From Pacificimonas aurantium (GTDB lineage: Bacteria > Pseudomonadota > Alphaproteobacteria > Sphingomonadales > Sphingomonadaceae), in assembly GCF_020092905.1 (NCBI RefSeq), contig NZ_JAGSGB010000002.1:930001-994000 (forward strand): a DNA stretch of 64,000 nt, read 5' to 3'. Shown here piece after piece: positions 26,629 through 35,642 of this stretch (position 1 is the first letter of the stretch; each line of letters opens with the position of its first letter). A program made the translations under genes and the position numbers. The notes beneath the pieces were generated by a model. That model was not told where the DNA came from and made no database searches. It was given only the letters and a program-made list of their open reading frames with translations.

Positions 26629-27534
26629 TCAGCGGAGATAATCGCCCAACGAGAGGCTCGAGAGCCGGGCAAACACCTGGTAGCTCGCTTCCAGTCTTGC
26701 CTGCTGCTGAGCAAGGTCGACGGCCACCTGGGCAAGATCGGCATCCTCGTTTTCGGCGATCACCGATTTCAGGACGAGGATACGGTCTTCGGTTCGCTCG
26801 GTCAGCTGATCTGCCTGCAGCTGGCGGCGACCATTGGCGGCGTTGCTGCTGCGAATATCCGCCAGCGCATCGTCGATCTGGCCGACCGCCGTCTGCAGAG
26901 CTGTCTTTTGCGCCTCGGTCGGCGTAGCGCCGATGTGGCCGGCTTCGGCCAGAGTCCGCAATGCGGACGTCAGCTTGCCGGCCACATCGCTGGCAAGAAC
27001 GCCGTAGGTGATGTCGACGCCCTCGGCGACGCGGGCCTTCGCCTTGACATCGTCATTCGCGAAGACATCGGCGTCGGGAAGGCCCGCCAGATCCTGAACC
27101 TTTTCGGGCAGGAACGGCGTCTTGTCGGTCTGCGAGCCGCCGAACAGATACACATCGCCTTCCGACGTGTTGAGCGAGCCGCGCAGCTGGTCGAACGCGC
27201 TTTCGATGGCCGCCTGGAGGCCTTCCGCACGGCCGGTGCCGATTGCTGTCAGAAGGTCGTTCTTCAGTCCGCTCGTGACGTCGTCCATCTGCGTGATGTG
27301 CGCATCGTAGAGCGACATGGTGGTCTGCAGGCGCTGCGCGACCTGCAGCTCGGCCTCCTGCCGTGACACCATGCTGTGGGCGGACATGTTGCGCACGGTC
27401 TCGTTGCCCAGCGCAGCGAGGTTTGGCGCTTTCTTACCCGTGGAAAGCTGGGACTGGATGTCGGCAAGCCGCCCCTGCGTCCGCTGGATCGCGTCCGACA
27501 TGGTCAGCTGAAGGGGCATGGTGGCGATACGCAT
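26629..27534 (-). CDS. flgL: flagellar hook-filament junction protein FlgL
   Basis: FlgL joins hook and filament. The 301-residue protein has flagellin-like ends: an N-terminal helix with QGRLADIQSQLSTGKKAP and a C-terminal helix with DLAQVAVDLAQQQARLEASYQVFARLSSLSLGDYLR. It lies 12 bases downstream of flgK on the same strand. Confidence 0.93.
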   Translation of the reverse strand: MRIATMPLQLTMSDAIQRTQGRLADIQSQLSTGKKAPNLAALGNETVRNMSAHSMVSRQEAELQVAQRLQTTMSLYDAHITQMDDVTSGLKNDLLTAIGTGRAEGLQAAIESAFDQLRGSLNTSEGDVYLFGGSQTDKTPFLPEKVQDLAGLPDADVFANDDVKAKARVAEGVDITYGVLASDVAGKLTSALRTLAEAGHIGATPTEAQKTALQTAVGQIDDALADIRSSNAANGRRQLQADQLTERTEDRILVLKSVIAENEDADLAQVAVDLAQQQARLEASYQVFARLSSLSLGDYLR

Positions 27535-27546
27535 GACGAAGAACCC

Positions 27547-29649
27547 TTATGACGTCATGGCGAGAAGTGCGTCGTACATCTCGCCGACCGTGGAAATGAT
27601 GCGCGCCGAAGCCGCGTAGCTGTTCTGAAGGACGACCATCTGGGACAGTTCTTCGTCCAGATTGACGCCGGAAAAGGCGTCACGGCGATTGACCGCGTCG
27701 CTGCGGCGCGCATTCGCGTCGGCGAGATTGTCGGCGGCCGTGGCCGCCTCGGCGCCCGCACCGCCGAGCAGGGCGGCGGCGAAGCTGGTCAGCGTAGAGC
27801 GACCGTTCTTGCCGAAATCGACTTCCTGCGACAGCAGTTCGACGAGCTTGGCATCGCCGCGATTGTCGCCCCGGCCGATGGCAATGTCGCCGACCGCTGC
27901 ACTCTCCGACAGGATCGCGCGCGGCAGGCGGCTGCCGCTGGATGCCAGGCTCGGCTGGACCTGCGCTTCGGACAGACCCGAAGACAGGCCGCTGAGGCCG
28001 GTAAGCTCGGAGAAGGTGCGCCCCGTACCGAGGCGGTTCGTCGAATCCGTGGGGATGGCGATAAGCGCGCCGCGAAGGTCGGCATTCGGATCGAACTGAA
28101 CGCGGCCACCGTCATCGAGCGAGAAATTGCCATACTGGCCAAGATCGCTGGCATTGAGGTCGGATACGATGTCGCCGAAGGTCTGACCGGCGGTCATGGT
28201 CAGCGTATAGCGTGTGAGCGCCTTGCCGCTCGTGTCGCGCAGCACAAGCTCCGCGGTCTCGCCCGCGCCGAACCCGTGCGGCTCGTCGCCGGCGAAACCG
28301 GGTGCCACGAGCGAATGCCCCTCGCTGCGGACAAGGTCGTTTAGGCCGAAATATTGCGAGAAGCCCGAGCCGGCCCGGTCACTGGGCGCGGCGGAATCCT
28401 GCGCCACGACGACGCCGTGGCCGGAGGCAGCGGCGGAAAAGCTAAGGACGCCGTTCGTAAAGCTTGCGGTTGCTGCACCGCCGAGTCCTGCGTTGATCTG
28501 GGCAACCGCGTCGTCGACCGTCGCGCCTGCACCGAGCGCATCGAAGTCGAGCGTCGTCTTTGCGACGAGCTTGCCGCCGGCATCGGTAACCGCGAAGTGC
28601 GCCGTACCGGTGAAGGCCAGGCGATCGCCTCCCGCCAGTCCCGTCTGACGCCCCTGCAAAGACGAGGGCGCGGGAACTGTCGTCGCTGCGTTGCTGGCGG
28701 CGTTGAGAGTGTGGGCGAGACCGCCGAACAGGACACCGAGTTCCTCCGACATGCGCGGCAGCGCGCGGTCGCGAAGATCGATCAGGCCGCCAAGCTTGCC
28801 GCCCACCGAGGCCGATTCGATCCGCTCTCCGGTGGCGACAGCTTCCTGCCCGCGCGCTTCGGCAAAGCGGATTTCGATCGCCGGGTAGTCGGGAAGCGCT
28901 GCCCCGGCACCCGACGTCTGCGCATAGTCGAGCTGGCGCAAACGGCGGTCGAGCAGAACGGCGCCCGATGCCGTATCGATGGTGACCCGGCCGTCCGACT
29001 GATGACGGACCGTTACGGCGACAAGACCACTAAGTTCCTCGATGGCGGACATGCGCTGGTCGCCCGCGCCGGCAGAGCTGCGGCCGAGGCCGTCGAGCCG
29101 CGAGACGGTCGAGTTCAGTTCGTGGATGCGTTCGAGCAGAGTGTTGACGCGGTCGACCGTATAGCTGACCTCGGCCTCGACATCGCTGCGAAGCGTGTCG
29201 ATGTCGCCCTCTAGCTGCTGCAGCGACCCGAGCGCACTCGACACGTCCGCAATATAGGCGCTGGCCGCCTCGTTCGACGCCGGCGCGCCGGTAAGGACCG
29301 TGGCAGATGCCGCAACAGCATCGAGACGCGCAGGCAAAGCGGTCGGCGAACCGGGTGCGCCGAGAAGCGCCTGCATCCGGTCGAGATAGGCCGAGGTGAC
29401 ATCGGCCCGGCCTGCATCGCCCGAACGGGTATAGACCGTCGTTTCCAGAAACCGGTCGGCCACCCGCGTGGCCTCCGAAACCGAAACGCCGGTGACCCGC
29501 CCGCCGGTCGCGCTGGTCGACAAGGCCACGCGTTCGCGCGCATAGCCGGGCGTGCCGACATTGGCGATGTTGTTCGACACGGTCTTCAGGCCCGCTTGTG
29601 AAGCGGAAAGCCCGGAGACCGCCGAACCGAGAACGTCGTTCAGACCCAT
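27547..29649 (-). CDS. flgK: flagellar hook-associated protein FlgK
   Basis: FlgK (HAP1) is the first hook-filament junction protein. The 700-residue protein begins with the rod/hook signature SGLSASQAGLKTVSNNIANVGTPGY (split: positions 12-36) and ends with the helical DEELSQMVVLQNSYAASARII motif. The middle is typical Ser/Thr/Gly-rich variable sequence. It lies between flgE and flgL. Confidence 0.95.
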   Translation of the reverse strand: MGLNDVLGSAVSGLSASQAGLKTVSNNIANVGTPGYARERVALSTSATGGRVTGVSVSEATRVADRFLETTVYTRSGDAGRADVTSAYLDRMQALLGAPGSPTALPARLDAVAASATVLTGAPASNEAASAYIADVSSALGSLQQLEGDIDTLRSDVEAEVSYTVDRVNTLLERIHELNSTVSRLDGLGRSSAGAGDQRMSAIEELSGLVAVTVRHQSDGRVTIDTASGAVLLDRRLRQLDYAQTSGAGAALPDYPAIEIRFAEARGQEAVATGERIESASVGGKLGGLIDLRDRALPRMSEELGVLFGGLAHTLNAASNAATTVPAPSSLQGRQTGLAGGDRLAFTGTAHFAVTDAGGKLVAKTTLDFDALGAGATVDDAVAQINAGLGGAATASFTNGVLSFSAAASGHGVVVAQDSAAPSDRAGSGFSQYFGLNDLVRSEGHSLVAPGFAGDEPHGFGAGETAELVLRDTSGKALTRYTLTMTAGQTFGDIVSDLNASDLGQYGNFSLDDGGRVQFDPNADLRGALIAIPTDSTNRLGTGRTFSELTGLSGLSSGLSEAQVQPSLASSGSRLPRAILSESAAVGDIAIGRGDNRGDAKLVELLSQEVDFGKNGRSTLTSFAAALLGGAGAEAATAADNLADANARRSDAVNRRDAFSGVNLDEELSQMVVLQNSYAASARIISTVGEMYDALLAMTS

Positions 29650-29676
29650 AGTGCCGACCAGTCAGGACCTAGAGGT

Positions 29677-30975
29677 TTAGCGCTTCAGATTGCCCACTTC
29701 CTGGAGCATTTCGTCCACCGTGGTGATGATGCGCGAGGACGCACTGTAAGCGCGCTGGAAGCGGATCATGTTGGTGAACTCTTCCGCCAGGTCGACGTTC
29801 GAGGCCTCCAGGGCACCGGCGGCGAGAGATCCCGCACCCAGCGAACCGGGCTGGTTGATCGCGGCGGAGCCGGAGTCGTTCGAGACTTCGTACGCATTGC
29901 CGTTAAGCAGCGACAGACCGTCCGGATTGGGGAAGGTCGCAATCGGCAACTGGAAGACGGGGATTGAGGAACCGTCGTCGAAGAGAGCACTGACAACGCC
30001 CTCGTCGGAGACGGAAACGGACGTGATCGTGCCCATCATGCCGCCGTTCACCGAGGAGGAGATCAGCGCGGACTCGGCTCCGAACTGGGTCAGGCCGTTG
30101 ATCTCGCCGTCAGTACCGAGGTCGAAGTTGATCGCCTGGGCACCGGCGCCGTTCGACCACGGCGGCGTGATCGGCGACAGCAATGCAGGCGTTGTGTTGC
30201 CGGCATCGATGCTGCCGTCCGGATTGAACGCGATCGTGCCGCTGGCGAGAACGCCTGTCGGCGTCGTCACTTCGGACGGATCGGCATAGATTTCGGCGGC
30301 CCACTGGTTGACGCCGGTCTTGATGAAGCCGACGGACACGCGGTGGGAATTGCCCTGCTCGTCGAAGATATCCATCGAGCGGGAGAACTGCGGAGCGACA
30401 TTCCCCGAGGCGATGTCGCCCGACGCATAGGCGCCGGTGAACACCGGAGAACTGGAGTCGAGGTTCGCGCGGAATTCCACATTCGTCGTCGGCGTCGCAG
30501 TACCCGCAAGCTCGTTCAGGCGGACGGGTTCCAGACGGCCGAGATCGCCGTCGTTCACGAAGGAACCGGTCGCATCGAGGCGCCAGCCCTGAAGATAGTA
30601 GCCGCCGACATTGCGCAGGAAGCCGTCCTCGTCCGGAGTGAAGGAGCCTGCCCGCGTATAGGCAACGGAGTCGTTCGCTTCGGGGCCCTGACGCACCACG
30701 AAGAAACCGGCGCCGTCGATGCCGAGATCGGTGCTGCTGGCCGAAGCCTGAAGGACGCCCTGCTTGGAAATCAGCGTCTGGGGCGCGGCGGCGATGCCGC
30801 CCGCGGAGTAGGTCGTGCCGGAATTGCCGACGGCGACCATCGTCTTGAACTGGGTCTGCACGCCCTTGTACGCGGTCGTGTTGATATTGGTGATATTGTC
30901 GGCCACGCCAGCCATGGCGGTGGCATTTGATCCCAGGCCGGACACGCCGGCGTACAGAGCGGAATAGAGGCTCAC
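29677..30975 (-). CDS. flgE: flagellar hook protein FlgE
   Basis: FlgE polymerises into the hook. The 432-residue protein starts SLYSALYAGVSGLGSN, then ADNITNINTTAYKGVQTQF (rod/hook signature) and ends with NVDLAEEFTNMIRFQRAYSA. I start it at GTG 30975, with GGGAG upstream, because the 20 extra residues of the longer frame do not look like FlgE. Confidence 0.95.
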   Translation of the reverse strand: MSLYSALYAGVSGLGSNATAMAGVADNITNINTTAYKGVQTQFKTMVAVGNSGTTYSAGGIAAAPQTLISKQGVLQASASSTDLGIDGAGFFVVRQGPEANDSVAYTRAGSFTPDEDGFLRNVGGYYLQGWRLDATGSFVNDGDLGRLEPVRLNELAGTATPTTNVEFRANLDSSSPVFTGAYASGDIASGNVAPQFSRSMDIFDEQGNSHRVSVGFIKTGVNQWAAEIYADPSEVTTPTGVLASGTIAFNPDGSIDAGNTTPALLSPITPPWSNGAGAQAINFDLGTDGEINGLTQFGAESALISSSVNGGMMGTITSVSVSDEGVVSALFDDGSSIPVFQLPIATFPNPDGLSLLNGNAYEVSNDSGSAAINQPGSLGAGSLAAGALEASNVDLAEEFTNMIRFQRAYSASSRIITTVDEMLQEVGNLKR

Positions 30976-31031
30976 TGGACCAGTCTCCCTTTCACGATAG
31001 CCGCACGGCGGGTCTCCACCGCGCTTCGGCA

Positions 31032-31041
31032 CCATTTTAGG
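31032..31041 (-). promoter_or_regulatory. candidate -10 element CCTAAAATGG upstream of flgE
   Basis: On the minus strand this string lies about 57 bases before the flgE start and would serve flgE, flgK and flgL. Confidence 0.35.
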
Positions 31042-31105
31042 GGCGTGTCGGATGACGGTCGGGTCATGCAGGCAGAATTTATTGCCCGCCCCCTTCGTCC
31101 CGAGC

Positions 31106-31118
31106 GGAAATTTTTTCC
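31106..31118. promoter_or_regulatory. GGAAA-N3-TTTCC box upstream of flbT
   Basis: This 13-base dyad overlaps the candidate flbT -10 element. The same length and layout occur at 49020-49032 before flagellin, so it may be an operator. Confidence 0.4.
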
Positions 31119-31126
31119 TAGAAGAG
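31117..31126 (+). promoter_or_regulatory. candidate -10 element CCTAGAAGAG upstream of flbT
   Basis: It lies 25 bases before the flbT ATG and overlaps the dyad at 31106-31118. Confidence 0.35.
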
Positions 31127-31150
31127 CGGGGTCAACTTGAAGGAACTGCC

Positions 31151-31549
31151 ATGACCCTCCGCATTTCACTGCGCGACGGCGAGCCGGTGATCATCAACGG
31201 TGCTCTCCTCCGCGCCCGTGGCCGCACGGACTTCACGCTGGAAAACCAGTGCACCGTCCTGCGCGGCCGCGACATCATGATGCCCGACCAGGCCACGAGC
31301 CCCGCGCGCGAACTCTATTATTGCTGCCAGATGGCCTATGTGGAGCCCGAATTCCGCCAGGACCATCAGAAGCGCCTGCTCGAGGTGCTGAAGATCATCT
31401 TCGACCAGGCGAGCGGCCCGGGCGTCGTCCAGCCGGCCGTGGCGATGGCGCAGAAGGTCGCTCAGGGCGACTTCTATGCCGCGCTGGCCGACTGCCGTCA
31501 GCTGATGGCCGCCGAAGATACCCTCCCGGAAGCGTCCGAAGCCGCGTAA
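31151..31549 (+). CDS. flbT: flagellin mRNA regulator FlbT
   Basis: FlbT acts on the flagellin mRNA 5' leader in Caulobacter. The 132-residue protein matches the family: MTLRISLRDGEPVIINGALL, the VLRGRDIMMPDQATSPARELYY segment (positions 37-58) and QMAYVEPEF. ATG 31151 has AAGGAACTGCC upstream. It is followed after one base by fliI. Confidence 0.93.
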   Translation: MTLRISLRDGEPVIINGALLRARGRTDFTLENQCTVLRGRDIMMPDQATSPARELYYCCQMAYVEPEFRQDHQKRLLEVLKIIFDQASGPGVVQPAVAMAQKVAQGDFYAALADCRQLMAAEDTLPEASEAA

Positions 31550-31550
31550 C

Positions 31551-32906
31551 ATGATGTGCTCCAGCCGCTTCGACTCCATGGAACGGGCCCTGCGCGACCT
31601 GCCGCTCGATGAGCGTGCGGGCCGGGTGGTGGCCGTGCGCGGTCCGCTGATCGAGGTCGAGGGCCTGGAGGGGGCGGCCCGGATCGGGTCCCAGCTACGC
31701 ATCGACTCGGGCGAAGGCGAAGTGGACGCGGAAGTCATCGGTCTCGACCATGGCACGGCCATGTGCATGCCCTTCCAGCATGTCATCGGCCTCGGCACCG
31801 GCGGACGCGCGCGCTTCGCCGGACGCCGCCAGGTCATCCGGCCCAGCCAGGGTTGGCTTGGCCGGGTGGTAGACGGGTTGGGACGACCGGCCGACAATGG
31901 CGGGCCGCTTGTAGCCGGCCTTTCGGGTCGCGAGGCCACGGCCGCGCCGCCTGCGGCCGTGGACCGGGCTCCGGTCGGCGAGCGCGTGACGACGGGCGTA
32001 CGCGCACTCGACATGTTCACGCCGCTTTGTCTTGGACAGCGTCTGGGTCTGTTCGCGGGTTCGGGCGTCGGCAAGTCCGTCCTTCTCTCCATGCTGGCGC
32101 GCGGAACCGACTGCGATGTCGCCGTCATTGGCATGATCGGCGAACGCGGCCGCGAAGTGCGCGAGTTCATCGAAAACGACCTCGGTGAGGAAGGCCTTGC
32201 GCGAAGCGTGGTCGTCGTGGCGACATCAGACGAACCCGCTCTGATGCGGCGGCAGGCTGCATGGACGACACTCGCCATCGCCGAACATTTCCGGGACGAA
32301 GGACTGAACGTCCTGTGCCTGATGGACTCCACCACGCGCTTTGCGATGGCACAGCGGGAGATCGGCCTGGCGCTTGGCGAACCGCCGGCGACCAAGGGCT
32401 ATACCCCGACCGTCTTTGCAGAGCTGCCGCGCCTGCTCGAACGAGCAGGCCCCGGCCACGTCGGCGCCGGAACGATCACCGGCCTGTTCACCGTGCTGGT
32501 GGACGGCGGCGACCATGACGAGCCGATCGCCGACGCGGTGCGCGGCATCCTGGACGGTCACGTCGTGATGTCCCGGAAGATTGCAGAGCGCGGACGCTAT
32601 CCGGCCATCGACCTGCTGAAATCCGTCTCACGCACTCTGCCCCGTGCACTGCCGGGCGAGTTGAACGACGTGCGCCGCGCCGCACTGCAATATCTGTCCG
32701 TCTATGCGGATATGGAGGAAATGATTCGACTGGGCGCCTACAAGCCCGGATCCAACCAGGCCGTGGACGACGCCGTCGCCCGTGTTCCCGCGATCGAAGC
32801 CCTTCTGTCGCAGGGGCCGCACGATGTCGGCAGCTTCCAGGAAGACTTCGCAGCACTGGCCGGGATTCTGGCCGGCGAGATCCCGGATCAGGGAGCTGAC
32901 CAGTGA
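31551..32906 (+). CDS. fliI: flagellum-specific ATP synthase FliI
   Basis: FliI is the export ATPase. The 451-residue protein has Walker A (AGSGVGKS, ~169-176), the family motifs VVVVATSDEPALMRRQAA, and LCLMDSTTRFAMAQREIGLA (Walker B region), and a C-terminal helical domain. It overlaps fliJ by four bases. Confidence 0.97.
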   Translation: MMCSSRFDSMERALRDLPLDERAGRVVAVRGPLIEVEGLEGAARIGSQLRIDSGEGEVDAEVIGLDHGTAMCMPFQHVIGLGTGGRARFAGRRQVIRPSQGWLGRVVDGLGRPADNGGPLVAGLSGREATAAPPAAVDRAPVGERVTTGVRALDMFTPLCLGQRLGLFAGSGVGKSVLLSMLARGTDCDVAVIGMIGERGREVREFIENDLGEEGLARSVVVVATSDEPALMRRQAAWTTLAIAEHFRDEGLNVLCLMDSTTRFAMAQREIGLALGEPPATKGYTPTVFAELPRLLERAGPGHVGAGTITGLFTVLVDGGDHDEPIADAVRGILDGHVVMSRKIAERGRYPAIDLLKSVSRTLPRALPGELNDVRRAALQYLSVYADMEEMIRLGAYKPGSNQAVDDAVARVPAIEALLSQGPHDVGSFQEDFAALAGILAGEIPDQGADQ

Positions 32907-33328
32907 CCGCCCCGCTTGCCGGCCTCCTTCGACTTCAGGATCGCACGGTTCGCGAAATCCGCGGCGAAGTCGGCGACAGGCTGGCTTTGATCGCGCGGTT
33001 GGAAATGCACCAGCGCAAGCTGGCGGACCAGGCGCGGCAGTCCCTGCCGAGCGGCGATGTGCGCTTGCCGTGCGATGCCTGGCGCGAGCGGCTGCGCGCA
33101 GAACGCGCGCGCCTGTCGGCCCGGCGGAAGGAACTAGAGTCGGAGCTGGCTCTTCTGCGGGAAAGCCTGACCGAGCATACGGCGCAGAAGCTCGCCTTCG
33201 AACAGGTTGCCGAGCGCTTCGCCCTCGAAGAGCGCCGACGCGAAGACCTGCGCCAGCAGACGGAAATCGACGACCGGGCCGCCATGCGCCCGCTTCCGCT
33301 TCCCGCGCGCGCCGCGAGAGGAATGTGA
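32903..33328 (+). CDS. fliJ: flagellar export chaperone FliJ
   Basis: This 141-residue, almost wholly coiled-coil protein is in the fliJ position, overlapping fliI by ATGA. FliJ is a stalk component of the export ATPase. Sequence is weakly conserved in the family, so the call rests mainly on length, coiled coil and position. Confidence 0.8.
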   Translation: MTAPLAGLLRLQDRTVREIRGEVGDRLALIARLEMHQRKLADQARQSLPSGDVRLPCDAWRERLRAERARLSARRKELESELALLRESLTEHTAQKLAFEQVAERFALEERRREDLRQQTEIDDRAAMRPLPLPARAARGM

Positions 33329-33331
33329 CCC

Positions 33332-34315
33332 ATGATCGACATGATCCCCTCATGGAACCAGCTGAACCCCACTCAGCGGGCCCGCCTGATCGAGCTCGAC
33401 GCACGTCAGCTCGCCTCACAGAGCCTGTGGCGCGCCGCGCTCGGTAACTCCGGGGGCGACGCCGACCGCGCCGCACCGGTCCCCGGCTTCGGCAGCACGC
33501 CCGGATTCGGCTCGCTTCTCTCGGGATCGATCCACCGCGCCCTGTTCGACAACGGCTTCGGCCAGGCAGCCACGAGAGGGATCGAATCGCTCGCAGAACA
33601 AGCGGATGCGCAGCTGGGCCGCCCCGAGCAGGTAACCGCGCGCGCTCCCGTAGCGAAGAGCGAACCCACCGAATTGTCGGGGCTGGGCGCCAACAGCCGG
33701 TTCGAGCCGATGCTGAAGGCCGCGGCTGCGAGAACCGGCATCCCGGCGGCGGCGCTGGCTGCCATCGTCGATGCCGAAGCCGGCAGGACGGCGGACGGCA
33801 GCTGGAATACCAAGGCGAAGAATCCGCGGTCTTCCGCATCCGGGCTCGGACAGTTCCTCAAGGGGACCTGGGAATCGCTGGCCGAAACGCCCGGTACATG
33901 GCTGCAAGACGTCGCCAAGGACCGCGGCTGGCTCGATTCGCGCGGCCGGGTGACGTCTCAGTCGCGCCCGGCTCTGCTCGCCCTGCGTTTCGACGCGAAT
34001 GCCTCGCTGCAGAGCATCGCGGATTTCGCAAAGCAGAATCTCGAAGGACTCGAGCGGAGCGGCGTCGATGTCGGCCGAGATACCGAGTCGATCGCGAAGT
34101 CCGCCTACCTCGCCCACCATCTGGGGCTCGGCGATGCACGCCGTTTCCTCGGCGAGGGTCTGAGCGAAGGGCGCGCCAAGCTGCTCTTGTCGGCGCAGGT
34201 GGGCGCGCGGCGTGCGCAGCAGCACATCGCTGCGGCCGATGGCGCCCGCAGCGCCCATGAATCCTGGCTTCACGGCTTTGTGGAGCGCAAGATTCAGCCC
34301 AACCGCTACCTCTAG
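33332..34315 (+). CDS. lytic transglycosylase-like protein of the flagellar cluster
   Basis: The 327-residue protein has a lysozyme-like domain from about residue 125 (AAARTGIPAAALAAIVDAEAG, with a candidate catalytic glutamate, then SSASGLGQFLKGTWESL). It probably cuts peptidoglycan for the growing rod, the role of FlgJ or SltF elsewhere. There is no signal peptide, so it may leave through the flagellar export system. It starts four bases after fliJ. Confidence 0.75.
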   Translation: MIDMIPSWNQLNPTQRARLIELDARQLASQSLWRAALGNSGGDADRAAPVPGFGSTPGFGSLLSGSIHRALFDNGFGQAATRGIESLAEQADAQLGRPEQVTARAPVAKSEPTELSGLGANSRFEPMLKAAAARTGIPAAALAAIVDAEAGRTADGSWNTKAKNPRSSASGLGQFLKGTWESLAETPGTWLQDVAKDRGWLDSRGRVTSQSRPALLALRFDANASLQSIADFAKQNLEGLERSGVDVGRDTESIAKSAYLAHHLGLGDARRFLGEGLSEGRAKLLLSAQVGARRAQQHIAAADGARSAHESWLHGFVERKIQPNRYL

Positions 34316-34348
34316 TCCAATATAATCCTATATACTTGAAGGAGTGAG

Positions 34349-34362
34349 CCGCAGCTTTGCGG
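34349..34362. other. short hairpin upstream of the sigma factor gene
   Basis: CCGCA and TGCGG enclose the loop GCTT. It follows the transglycosylase stop by 33 bases; there is no T-tract. Confidence 0.3.
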
Positions 34363-34372
34363 GCACCCCCTA

Positions 34373-34400
34373 GGAATTGCGTAATTCTACGCAGAATTCC
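34373..34400. other. 28-base inverted repeat upstream of the sigma factor gene
   Basis: The left arm 34373-34383 and right arm 34388-34400 pair with a two-base bulge. It could be an operator or an RNA hairpin in a long leader. Confidence 0.4.
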
Positions 34401-34407
34401 GCCATGG

Positions 34408-34422
34408 TTAAGGAATGGTTAC
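34408..34422 (+). promoter_or_regulatory. CtrA-like box TTAA-N7-TTAC
   Basis: The CtrA consensus is TTAA-N7-TTAA; this site has one mismatch. CtrA controls flagellar genes in many alphaproteobacteria. It lies 126 bases before the sigma factor start. Confidence 0.4.
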
Positions 34423-34441
34423 TATCTTTCCTGTGGGATTT

Positions 34442-34456
34442 ACCTATAGGATAGGT
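34442..34456. promoter_or_regulatory. dyad ACCTAT-N3-ATAGGT upstream of the sigma factor gene
   Basis: Perfect six-base arms surround AGG. The plus strand contains CCTATAGGATAG, similar to the CCTA elements of flagellar units, so it could be a promoter for autoregulation or an operator. Confidence 0.4.
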
Positions 34457-34547
34457 AGAAGTTCTATATTGGATGAAATCGTCCAAGAGGCTTTAAGTCC
34501 TTTCATCAGCAAACGGTCGTCGCCGGCCGGTGGAAGGGGAAAGTCTC

Positions 34548-35585
34548 ATGTCGGAAGTCAGCCGCGGTCTCGAAGAAGCCGTTCAGATCATCATCGATAA
34601 CACGCCTGCCGACGAGGCGGCGCAGACCCGGCGCCAGAAGCGCAATATCGACCTGGCGTTCATGGACATCATGAAGCTGATCGCCCCGCGCGTTCGCTAC
34701 TTCACCCGCCAGTATGGCCTGACAGCCCACGCCGACGACGCCGAACAGTGCTGCGCCATTGCGGTGCACCGGGCGATCCAGGCCTACGACCCGGAGAAAG
34801 CGACCTTCACGACCTTCGTGAACTGGCAGATCAAGGGCGAACTGCAGAGCCTGCGCTTCCGCCTGATGGCAGAGCAGCGTCCGACCGCGAAGAAGGTCAA
34901 TGCGCGCCTCGTCTCGCTGCACACGCCGATGGGCGAGGAAGACAGCGAAGCTGCCACGCTGGAGACCCAGATTCCCGACGAGGCCTCGCTCGACCGCACC
35001 GAAGCCGGTGCCTCGGACCGCCTGGCGGACCATGTCCGCGACGTCGCCCTCGACAAGTATACCGCGCACCTGCGCCAGCTTCACCTCGACACGATGCGCC
35101 GGCGCGAACGCAACCGCCGCAAGGCGCGCGGTGAAGCCCTGGAGCCGAACGAAATCGTCGCCCGTCTCGACAATCCGTTCCACGGCATGTCGGCCGACGA
35201 GATCTCCGCCTTCCATCGCGAGATCGACGTTCATCGCGACATCGTGGAGCGCCGCATCTTCGAAGGAGACGCTCTGAACGACGTCTGCGAGAATACGGGC
35301 GAAAGCAAAGACCGCGTGCGCCGCATCGTCCGCGATGCGGTGGCCTTCCTCGAAGCCGAAGCGTCCAGCGATGGCTTCCGCAACTGGGTGCCGCCGAAGA
35401 AGCCCGCCCGCCGCGCCCTGCCGAAGGGTTCGACCGGCAGCCTGCTGCCGAACCCCGACGCGCCGCACCTCGCCTATGCCGAAGTCACGATTCCCAGCGA
35501 AACGGACGACGTGGCGGACGCGGGCCACGGATCGGGCACGCCGCCCCTTCCGTCGCAGACAGGTGTGCGCATCGTTCGGGGCTAG
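34548..35585 (+). CDS. divergent sigma-70-family RNA polymerase sigma factor
   Basis: The 345-residue protein has a recognisable region 2 (residues ~40-108; AYDPEKATFTTFVNWQIKGE matches the -10-binding helix) and a region 4-like HTH near 222-265 (DALNDVCENTGESKDRVRRI). The linker is long and the tail from ~275 is Pro/Ser-rich, which is unusual. It is not a clear FliA, RpoH or RpoD. Its place inside the flagellar cluster suggests it transcribes these genes. ATG 34548 follows GGAAGGGGA. Confidence 0.8.
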   Translation: MSEVSRGLEEAVQIIIDNTPADEAAQTRRQKRNIDLAFMDIMKLIAPRVRYFTRQYGLTAHADDAEQCCAIAVHRAIQAYDPEKATFTTFVNWQIKGELQSLRFRLMAEQRPTAKKVNARLVSLHTPMGEEDSEAATLETQIPDEASLDRTEAGASDRLADHVRDVALDKYTAHLRQLHLDTMRRRERNRRKARGEALEPNEIVARLDNPFHGMSADEISAFHREIDVHRDIVERRIFEGDALNDVCENTGESKDRVRRIVRDAVAFLEAEASSDGFRNWVPPKKPARRALPKGSTGSLLPNPDAPHLAYAEVTIPSETDDVADAGHGSGTPPLPSQTGVRIVRG

Positions 35586-35629
35586 GCCAGAAAACCCGGC
35601 CCGTTTTCGTCCCGCCATGGCCCGATCCG

Positions 35630-35639
35630 CCTATGATGG
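35630..35639 (+). promoter_or_regulatory. candidate -10 element CCTATGATGG
   Basis: It lies only about four bases before the ATG of the next gene. If real, the transcript would start inside that frame or be leaderless from a later start, so this match is doubtful as a promoter. Confidence 0.25.
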
Positions 35640-35642
35640 GGT

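Noticed and set aside
26378-26641. 87-residue plus-strand frame in the flgD-flgL gap
   Set aside because: It is Arg/Pro-rich, spans the perfect hairpin, overlaps the flgL end and has no ribosome site.
34415-34600. 61-residue frame before and overlapping the sigma factor start
   Set aside because: It lies across the dyad and the sigma gene ribosome site and has no ribosome site of its own.
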